Shown here piece after piece: positions 6,568 through 11,706 of a stretch of 11,706 bases of DNA. The translations under genes were made by a program, and so were the position numbers. The DNA is from an uncultured Lachnospiraceae bacterium (GTDB lineage: Bacteria > Bacillota > Clostridia > Lachnospirales > Lachnospiraceae): NCBI GenBank assembly GCA_945834545.1, contig CAMAHO010000055.1, positions 1 through 11,706 of the forward strand. The letters are read 5' to 3'. The notes below the pieces were generated by a model, which was not told the DNA's origin, did not search any database, and was given only the letters and a program-made list of their open reading frames with translations. Numbering within the stretch: position 1 is the first letter of the stretch; the number at the start of each line of letters is the position of its first letter.

Positions 6568-8292
6568 CTATTCCAATGCCCCAAATTTGCATAGCTGCTT
6601 ACATACACCACAGCCTACACAGAGGGTCACATCCACTACGGCCTTGCCATCCTTCATGGAAATGGCAGGGCAGCCAAGACGCATGCAGGACTTGCAGCTC
6701 ACGCACTTCTCAGGGTTGCACTTTAAAGGTGCCTCATGCTTAACATACTTAAGAAGGGCACAAGGACGACGACTGATAATCACGGAAGGAAGCTCTTTTG
6801 CAAGCTCCTCCTTAATGACTCTGTCACACTCCTCCAAATTGTAAGGGTCAATGACGCGAACGCTCTCAAAGCCCATAGCACGACAGAGAGCCTCTAAATC
6901 AATCTTACCTGCCGGGTCCCCCTTAATATTGTAGCCGGTAGTAGGATTCTGCTGATGCCCCGTCATACCGGTTATGGAATTGTCCAGGATAATCACGGTA
7001 GAATTACTCTGGTTATACGCAATATTCGCCAAGCCGGTCATACCGGAATGCATAAAGGTGGAGTCACCGATAACGGCAACCGTCTTCTTCTCGCTTTCCT
7101 CTCCTCTGGCCTTGTTAAAGCCGTGGAGGGAGCTGATGGAAGCACCCATACAGAGGGTCATATCCATAGCACTTAAGGGAGCTACTGCCCCAAGGGTATA
7201 ACAACCGATATCACCTAAAACGGTACACTTATTCTTAGCCAAGGTGTAGAACAGCCCTCTGTGAGGACAGCCGGCACACATCACCGGCGGACGGGCAGGC
7301 ATCTGCTCTTCCAGCTTACTGTAAGCAGGAACCTCCACACCCAGCTTCTCTGCGATGAGATTTTGAGAGAACTCACCTGTGATAGGAAGTACATCCTTGC
7401 CGGTCACTACCAAACCAAGCTCCTTGCAATGCTCCTCAATGATAGGATCCAGTTCCTCTAAAATAACCAGTTTCTCTACCTTTGCTGCAAAATCCAGAAT
7501 CAGCTTTTTAGGAAGGGGATGAATCATTCCCAGCTTTAGGATGCAGGCGTTGTCACCAAACACTTCCTTAGCATACTGATAGCTTGTGGAAGAGGTGATA
7601 ATACCCAGCTTGGTATCTCCCATCTCCACGCGGTTAAAATAACAATCTTCTGCAAGAGCCTGCAATTTTGCAGTTCTCTCCTCTACGAAGGGATGCTTCT
7701 TGATGGCATTTCCCGGCATCATAACATACTTTGCGATATTCTTTTCGTAGGGCTTCATCTCCGGAAGCACTCTGTCTGTGGTCTCCACCACACTCTGAGA
7801 ATGTGCTACACGGGTACACATCTTGACAATGACCGGAGTATCGTATTCCTCAGAAAGCTCATAGGCTCTCTTGACAAATTCCAAGGCCTCAGCAGAATCT
7901 GATGGCTCTAACATAGGAACCTTTGCCGCAATCGCATAATGTCTGGAATCCTGCTCGTTCTGGGAGGAATGCATGCCTGCATCATCTGCAACGCAGATAA
8001 TCATACCTGCATTGACTCCTGTATAGGAGCAGGTAAACAAAGGATCTGCCGCCACGTTTAAGCCCACATGCTTCATACCGCAAAAGCTTCTGCGACCGGC
8101 CAGGGATGCACCAAAGGCAACCTCCATGGCTACCTTCTCATTGGGTGCCCACTCACAATATATTTCTTCAAATTTCGCTGCTTCCTCGGTAACCTCCGTG
8201 CTGGGAGTACCGGGATAACTGGAAACCACACTACAGCCGGCCTCATATAAGCCACGGGCAAAAGCCTGATTTCCCAACATCAACTGTTTCAT
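6568..8292 (-). CDS. iorA: Indolepyruvate:ferredoxin oxidoreductase, alpha subunit (thiamine diphosphate, 2x[4Fe-4S])
   Basis: This 574-residue protein is the large IOR subunit. The N-terminal pyrimidine-binding half starts MKQLMLGNQAFARGL with SSYPGTPSTE (24-33). The thiamine diphosphate domain contains CAGCPHRG (339-346), GDIGCYTLG (360-368) and the cofactor motif that opens with GDS (409-411) and closes at DNS (437-439). The C-terminus is a ferredoxin module with Cys530, 533, 536, 541 and Cys558, 561, 564, 568, enough for two [4Fe-4S] clusters; the last cysteine is followed by Lys rather than the common Pro. The reaction is indolepyruvate (or phenyl-/hydroxyphenyl-pyruvate) plus CoA to the aryl-acetyl-CoA, CO2 and reduced ferredoxin. 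Start: GAGGAG at 8301-8306, 8-nt spacer. It is the first gene of the operon and is preceded by a long structured leader. Confidence 0.95.
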   Translation of the reverse strand: MKQLMLGNQAFARGLYEAGCSVVSSYPGTPSTEVTEEAAKFEEIYCEWAPNEKVAMEVAFGASLAGRRSFCGMKHVGLNVAADPLFTCSYTGVNAGMIICVADDAGMHSSQNEQDSRHYAIAAKVPMLEPSDSAEALEFVKRAYELSEEYDTPVIVKMCTRVAHSQSVVETTDRVLPEMKPYEKNIAKYVMMPGNAIKKHPFVEERTAKLQALAEDCYFNRVEMGDTKLGIITSSTSYQYAKEVFGDNACILKLGMIHPLPKKLILDFAAKVEKLVILEELDPIIEEHCKELGLVVTGKDVLPITGEFSQNLIAEKLGVEVPAYSKLEEQMPARPPVMCAGCPHRGLFYTLAKNKCTVLGDIGCYTLGAVAPLSAMDMTLCMGASISSLHGFNKARGEESEKKTVAVIGDSTFMHSGMTGLANIAYNQSNSTVIILDNSITGMTGHQQNPTTGYNIKGDPAGKIDLEALCRAMGFESVRVIDPYNLEECDRVIKEELAKELPSVIISRRPCALLKYVKHEAPLKCNPEKCVSCKSCMRLGCPAISMKDGKAVVDVTLCVGCGVCKQLCKFGALE

Positions 8293-8315
8293 AGTATCTT
8301 CTCCTCATGTGTATC

Positions 8316-8403
8316 TCGCAAACCCGCACTGCGTGCTTACTGTCTGCTCATTGTCTGTCACAGTTCAGACCGCGCCATTCGCAAAGTCGCACCTGCGGTG
8401 CTT
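8316..8403 (-). repeat. Two imperfect copies of a triloop-hairpin module in the iorA leader
   Basis: Copy 1 spans 8403-8379 (25 nt) and copy 2 spans 8338-8316 (23 nt), read on the minus strand. Both start AAGCAC, form a short stem around a GCA loop and end TTTGCGA. Copy 2 lacks one C and one G relative to copy 1, and these two bases pair with each other in copy 1 (8397 with 8393), so the stem shrinks from 5 to 4 bp but stays intact. Two further substitutions lie between stem and tail. A third triloop hairpin, GCTGC-GTA-GCAGC (8419-8407), lies 18 nt from copy 1. Confidence 0.65.
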
Positions 8404-8448
8404 TCCGCTGCTACGCAGCTACCTTTGCTCATATTCTGGCGCTCATCT

Positions 8449-8507
8449 CATACCCTGTATACCAAGTAAATTTATGCGAGCATAATTTACTTGGTATACA
8501 GGGTATG
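8449..8507. repeat. Long palindrome: 24-bp perfect inverted repeat just downstream of the iorA promoter
   Basis: The arms 8449-8472 and 8484-8507 are perfect inverted copies over 24 bp. Inside, one unpaired T (8473) is followed by a further ATGC/GCAT match, so nearly the whole 59-bp element can fold into one hairpin. Neither strand has a T-run after the stem, which argues against an intrinsic terminator. It begins about 7 nt after the predicted iorA transcription start, and downstream of lacZ. Possible roles are operator, 5' mRNA stem or repeat-element end. Confidence 0.8.
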
Positions 8508-8520
8508 GCTGAACTGTTAT

Positions 8521-8549
8521 AGTATATCACTTTATCGCTTTAAAGTAAA
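8521..8549 (-). promoter_or_regulatory. Extended -10 promoter of the iorA-iorB-paaK operon
   Basis: On the minus strand: -35 TTTACT (8544-8549), a 17-nt spacer, and -10 TATACT (8521-8526) preceded by TGA, so an extended -10. The -35 box starts only 3 nt past the lacZ stop codon (8553-8555). The interval also contains the inverted repeat ACTTTA (8529-8534) / TAAAGT (8541-8546), a possible small operator. No lacZ terminator separates the two units. Confidence 0.72.
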
Positions 8550-8552
8550 GAC

Positions 8553-11500
8553 TTATATCAAGCCCTTGAAATACCAGGTGAATTCCATCTCACCATTGCT
8601 TTTTACATGAAATTCCTCATGCACGGGAGCTCCCCAGGTGTCATCTCCGCCTACGCCAAGCTGTGCCTTGGAAAGCTTTACATACGTGTAATTAGCCGTT
8701 GGAAGCTCATTCGGGTGAAGTGCATTTTCCAATTCATGGGGGGTATAGTGCAGGACGGAGCACTCCATCTTATTAGCAGCCACTACAAAGCCCTGTCCTT
8801 TTTGATTTGTCAATTTGGCAAAGCGCACTCCGGTTCGGTTACCGCACTCCTGAGGTCTTAAGTATTTGGACAGATTATCGCTGACCTGATACTCATATAC
8901 GCCAAGCTTTGCTCCCTTATCTCGATCCTGATAGCACTCCTTAGGGCCGTTTCCATAATAGGTTACCTGTTCAAAATCTGCATCCACCCGGAGCAGCATT
9001 CCAAATTCCGGCAGTTCAAGCTTTTCTCCGGCTTTTCCAATAGACTGTGTGACCTGAATGGTTCCATCCCCATACACTGTATATACCACCTTGCAAGGAG
9101 TTTCCTGATGATAGGGCAGTCTGACGCCCATTACCATCGTTACAGAGCCATCCTCATTTGTAATCGGTCCATCCATAGTAAACCCGCTGTGATACAGGCT
9201 GTCTAATTTCCAAAGCCCAAGGCCGTCCATCATGTGGTTGCCTCTGTCATTATCCACCGGGGCCCTCCAGAAATTGATGTCCGGTGCTGTCTTAATAAGC
9301 TCCTTGCCTCCGCACTTATAGGAAATAAAACCATTCCCTGCCCCGCAGGAGAACAACACCTCAAAGTGTTCCCCTATGACACCTACATTGTAGGTGCCGC
9401 GAACTACCCTTAGCTTCCCGGGTTCACAAAGCTTCACGCCGTAAACAGGCTCAGCTTCTCCCACTTGGAACACGCCCTGACCGAAGCCGATTTCGTAGCC
9501 GGCTTTCTCCCACAAGGTATCCTCCTTCAGCCGCACGCTGATGGTAACTGTGTACTCTCCCGGTTTTTCCGGCAAGGCAAAGGGCAGGGGATAGCTCTTC
9601 TTTTTGCCCGGGGCCAGGGAGATATCCAGAGCTTTCTCCTGAAGTCTTTCTCCCACACATTCTAAGATTGCTACAAAAACAAAGCGGTTTGTATTCACAA
9701 AGAGATTCTTATTCCACACGGAAAAGCTGTCTTTTTTCACCTTAACGGAGATATTTTGGTAGAGGTACTTTACCTCCTGCATTTTAGGAGACGGCTCCCG
9801 ATCCTTGGCATAGCAGATGCCGTCTCCGCTGAAGTTGCCGTCATGGGGTCTGTCATCAAAATCTCCGCCGTACCCCATAAATTCATTTCCGTAACGGTCT
9901 TTTTTGAACAGTGCCTGGTCTATGTAATCCCAAATAAAGCCACCCTGGTAAGCACTGGTTTCCTCATCTGCCAGCTCTGTATATTTGAACATACCTCCCA
10001 GAGAATTGCCCATAGCATGCATATATTCACAGCAGATAAAGGGCTTCTCCGGATGCTCCTTCACAATGTTTTTGATATCCTTTACCTTGGTGTACATCTG
10101 GCTTTCCACATCGGATGTATCAGGATATCTCCTATCGTGAACGATTCCCTCATACTGCACAATGCGGCCCGGGTCCTTCTCTTTGAAAAAGCAGGACATA
10201 TCGTAAATATTCTTGCCGCCATAGGCCTCGTTACCACAGGACCAAATCAAAATAGCCGGATGATTCTTGTCCCTCTGGTACATAGAATTGGCTCTGTCCA
10301 GCATAATCTCGTGCCACTCCGGCCTATCTCCCGGAACCACCTCTGCCTTGTCAGCCGCCCCTCTGGCCGCCGGCTCCCAGGAAGCGTGGGACTCCAGATT
10401 ACACTCATCAATCATATAGATTCCATATTGGTCGCATAATTCATACAAATAGGAAGTGTTGGGATAATGGCTTGTCCTGATGGCATTGATATTATTGCGT
10501 TTCATGGTCACCACATCCTGCAGGATTTCCTCCCTGGAAATAGCCCGACCTGTCTTGGCACTAAAGTCATGCCTATCTACACCCTTAAAGACGATTCGCT
10601 TCCCATTTAACAGCATTCTGGCGTCCTTGATTTCAAATCTGCGGAATCCCACCTTTAGAGGAATCACTTCCTGCATCACGCCATCTTTATCAAAAACGCC
10701 CAAATGAAGCTCATACAAATTCGGGCTTTCTGCGCTCCAAAGCTTAGGCTTTTCCACCTCATAGGTGAAATCATTCTTTCCCGGCTTAAGGTCTTCTTGT
10801 CCTTCTACTAGGGATTTTTTATTCTGTCGCATCAAAAGGCGCAGGGACCCGCCGTCTGAGCTGGTTACCTGCAGCTTCAGGGTAGCGTTTTCGTAAGCAT
10901 CATCTAACAGTGTCTCTACCTTCACATCCTCAAGGTGAAGCTTTGGCTTGCTCACCAGCCACACATCTCTGAAAATACCAGAAAAGCGGAAAAAGTCCTG
11001 GTCCTCGCAGAAGCTTCCGCCACACCATTTAAAGACGAGAAGGGCCAGTTTATTGTTTCCATCAGTAAGGTAAGGTGTCAATTCAAACTCTGAGGGCGTA
11101 AAGCTGTCCTCAGCATAGCCCACATAGTGTCCGTTGCACCAAAGTGCCATAGCACTCTCCACCCCTTGAAAGGAAATGCAGATTTTCTCTCCCTGCATCT
11201 GTTTCGGCACCACAAACTCTCTCACATATTGCGCCACCGGGTTAAATCTCCGTGGTATCTCCCGGTAAGGCACCTCTTCCCTTCCGTCCCAAGGATAAGG
11301 CACATTGCTGTACTGAGGGGCATCATAGCCCTGCAGCTGAATATGTCCCGGCACCTTGATAAAATCCCATGTGCTACAGTCATACTCCGGCGCCTCAAAG
11401 CCGTGAAGTATCTCTTCAAAGTTTTTGGCATAATGAAAGTTCCAAGTGCCGTTCAAGCTTTGAAAGAAGCTGCTGTTCTTCTGCTCCCCTTCCTCAAGGC

Positions 11501-11585
11501 TACGATACCATATGTGGTCAGAATGAGCATCCAGCCTGTTTTCACGGAAAAAGTCTGTCTTTCGTACCTTCTCAAAATCAAACAT
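8553..11585 (-). CDS. lacZ: Beta-galactosidase, glycoside hydrolase family 2
   Basis: The 1010-residue cytoplasmic protein (no signal peptide) is about the length of E. coli LacZ (1024). Domains in order: sugar-binding jelly roll (about 40-215), immunoglobulin-like (about 216-320), TIM barrel (about 325-610), a second immunoglobulin-like domain and the C-terminal Bgal small-chain domain (about 730-1005). Visible active-site motifs: CEDQD (193-197), RHDFSAKTG (338-346), SHYPN (372-376), WSCGNEA (448-454) with acid/base Glu453, and ICCEYMHAMGN (517-527) with nucleophile Glu520; Trp984 in DTWGAP matches the galactose-stacking Trp near the E. coli C-terminus. It hydrolyses lactose and related beta-galactosides. 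Start: ATG at 11585 with AAGGAG (11595-11600) 9 nt upstream; the open frame runs on to 11702 only because it reads through the tRNA gene. No lactose transporter or regulator is in the window, and no separate promoter is visible between the tRNA and this gene. Confidence 0.96.
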   Translation of the reverse strand: MFDFEKVRKTDFFRENRLDAHSDHIWYRSLEEGEQKNSSFFQSLNGTWNFHYAKNFEEILHGFEAPEYDCSTWDFIKVPGHIQLQGYDAPQYSNVPYPWDGREEVPYREIPRRFNPVAQYVREFVVPKQMQGEKICISFQGVESAMALWCNGHYVGYAEDSFTPSEFELTPYLTDGNNKLALLVFKWCGGSFCEDQDFFRFSGIFRDVWLVSKPKLHLEDVKVETLLDDAYENATLKLQVTSSDGGSLRLLMRQNKKSLVEGQEDLKPGKNDFTYEVEKPKLWSAESPNLYELHLGVFDKDGVMQEVIPLKVGFRRFEIKDARMLLNGKRIVFKGVDRHDFSAKTGRAISREEILQDVVTMKRNNINAIRTSHYPNTSYLYELCDQYGIYMIDECNLESHASWEPAARGAADKAEVVPGDRPEWHEIMLDRANSMYQRDKNHPAILIWSCGNEAYGGKNIYDMSCFFKEKDPGRIVQYEGIVHDRRYPDTSDVESQMYTKVKDIKNIVKEHPEKPFICCEYMHAMGNSLGGMFKYTELADEETSAYQGGFIWDYIDQALFKKDRYGNEFMGYGGDFDDRPHDGNFSGDGICYAKDREPSPKMQEVKYLYQNISVKVKKDSFSVWNKNLFVNTNRFVFVAILECVGERLQEKALDISLAPGKKKSYPLPFALPEKPGEYTVTISVRLKEDTLWEKAGYEIGFGQGVFQVGEAEPVYGVKLCEPGKLRVVRGTYNVGVIGEHFEVLFSCGAGNGFISYKCGGKELIKTAPDINFWRAPVDNDRGNHMMDGLGLWKLDSLYHSGFTMDGPITNEDGSVTMVMGVRLPYHQETPCKVVYTVYGDGTIQVTQSIGKAGEKLELPEFGMLLRVDADFEQVTYYGNGPKECYQDRDKGAKLGVYEYQVSDNLSKYLRPQECGNRTGVRFAKLTNQKGQGFVVAANKMECSVLHYTPHELENALHPNELPTANYTYVKLSKAQLGVGGDDTWGAPVHEEFHVKSNGEMEFTWYFKGLI

Positions 11586-11613
11586 AACCCCTGTCTCCTT
11601 TGAATTTTCTTCG

Positions 11614-11645
11614 AAAAAAGGACACTTGCTATAGCAAATGTCCTT
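11614..11645 (-). terminator. Intrinsic terminator downstream of tRNA-Gly
   Basis: On the minus strand a 12-bp stem (11634-11645 with 11618-11629, one G-U pair, TATA loop 11630-11633) is followed directly by a run of six T residues (11614-11619, two of them within the stem). It begins 8 nt after the tRNA 3' end and ends about 28 nt before the lacZ start codon, so it sits in the lacZ 5' leader if transcription reads through. Confidence 0.85.
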
Positions 11646-11653
11646 CCTATTAG

Positions 11654-11706
11654 AGCAGATAACGGGAATCGAACCCGCCTCTCCAGCTTGGGAAGCTAGC
11701 ATTCTA
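11654..11706 (-). tRNA. tRNA-Gly (anticodon CCC), 3' part; 5' end lies beyond the right edge
   Basis: On the minus strand the anticodon stem CTAGC/GCTGG (11699-11695 with 11687-11683) encloses the 7-nt loop TTCCCAA with anticodon CCC at 11692-11690. After a 4-nt variable region the T arm has stem GCGGG/CCCGT and the standard TTCGATT loop (11673-11667), then the acceptor 3' strand (11661-11655) and discriminator T (11654). The next bases are CTA, so CCA is not encoded and must be added by nucleotidyltransferase. The D arm is only partly present and the 5' acceptor strand is missing, so the fold cannot be fully checked. Confidence 0.88.

Larger units (their letters stand above)
8293..8514 (-). 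ncRNA. Candidate structured 5' leader of the iorA operon (function unknown)
   Basis: From the predicted start near 8514 to the iorA ATG lies about 220 nt with no confident gene. It holds, in transcript order, a long hairpin (8507-8449), a 5-bp triloop hairpin (8419-8407), another (8401-8389), and a 4-bp triloop hairpin (8336-8326), before the iorA binding site. The last two are embedded in an imperfect repeat. The 9-mer at 8509-8517 is an exact inverted copy of 8360-8368, so the RNA 5' end could pair back and enclose the first three hairpins. I do not recognise it as a known riboswitch, T-box or attenuator class, and no T-run follows any stem, so if regulatory it more likely works on translation, stability or protein binding. 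It could instead be a dispersed repeat element that landed in the leader. Confidence 0.4.

Noticed and set aside
6554..6592. 13-residue extension of IorB into the end of iorA
   Set aside because: IorB proteins start just before the GVGGQG motif, and GGGAGG is correctly spaced for the ATG at 6553.
8358..8432. 24-codon open frame on the minus strand in the iorA leader as a possible leader peptide
   Set aside because: It lacks a ribosome binding site and has no run of Trp, Phe or Tyr codons, so it does not look like an aromatic amino acid attenuator; it also runs through the hairpin modules.
8449..8507. Reading the long palindrome as the lacZ intrinsic terminator
   Set aside because: No T-run follows the stem on either strand and it lies downstream of the iorA promoter, where a terminator would block the operon.
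9756..10439. 227-codon open frame on the plus strand within lacZ
   Set aside because: It is antisense to the conserved TIM-barrel coding region, its peptide resembles no family I know, and lacZ is unambiguous.
11586..11702. 39-codon N-terminal extension of lacZ up to 11702
   Set aside because: The extension translates the tRNA-Gly 3' half and its terminator. The ATG at 11585 has a good ribosome binding site and gives the normal LacZ N-terminus.

Overview
The window looks like a chromosomal segment from an anaerobic gut-type Clostridia bacterium, most likely Lachnospiraceae (inferred). Reasons: GGAGG-type ribosome binding sites before most genes, a pyruvate phosphate dikinase, an oxygen-sensitive indolepyruvate:ferredoxin oxidoreductase next to a PaaK-type CoA ligase, a cytoplasmic GH2 beta-galactosidase, a tRNA gene without an encoded CCA end, and moderate base composition. 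No transposase, integrase, phage gene or CRISPR array is visible.

Layout, left to right. (1) 1-98, minus: the first 33 codons of ppdK, with its leader and a promoter near 205-232. (2) 296-1863, minus: a two-gene unit, a DegT-family sugar aminotransferase (fdtB-like) followed by a small cupin sugar 3,4-ketoisomerase (fdtA-like). Together they would make a nucleotide-linked 3-amino-3,6-dideoxyhexose. (3) 1864-2077: a divergent promoter region with an 11-bp direct repeat between the two promoters. (4) 2078-4572, plus: an ABC-F protein (YbiT-like) and, 8 nt later, a PHP-domain phosphoesterase, closed by a long hairpin that contains the PHP stop codon in its loop. (5) 4602-8292, minus: the operon iorA-iorB-paaK, which converts aryl pyruvates to aryl-acetyl-CoA and on to the free aryl acid, or the reverse. 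(6) 8293-8552: about 260 bp without a confident gene, holding a strong promoter that abuts the lacZ stop codon and an unusual roughly 220-nt leader with a 24-bp perfect palindrome at its 5' end and repeated triloop hairpins. (7) 8553-11585, minus: lacZ. (8) 11614-11706, minus: an intrinsic terminator and the 3' part of a tRNA-Gly(CCC).

Most genes are ordinary metabolism. The least ordinary items are two. First, the ABC-F protein has lost the signature motif of NBD1 and the key Walker A glycine of NBD2; these two motifs form the same composite ATP site, so the protein should be a one-sided ATPase. Second, the iorA leader contains a hairpin module present twice, the copies differing by loss of both partners of one base pair, next to a large palindrome; it is either an undescribed cis-regulatory RNA or a dispersed repeat element. 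Smaller points are a missing second histidine in the FdtA HxH pair and a lacZ that has no visible promoter of its own behind the tRNA terminator.
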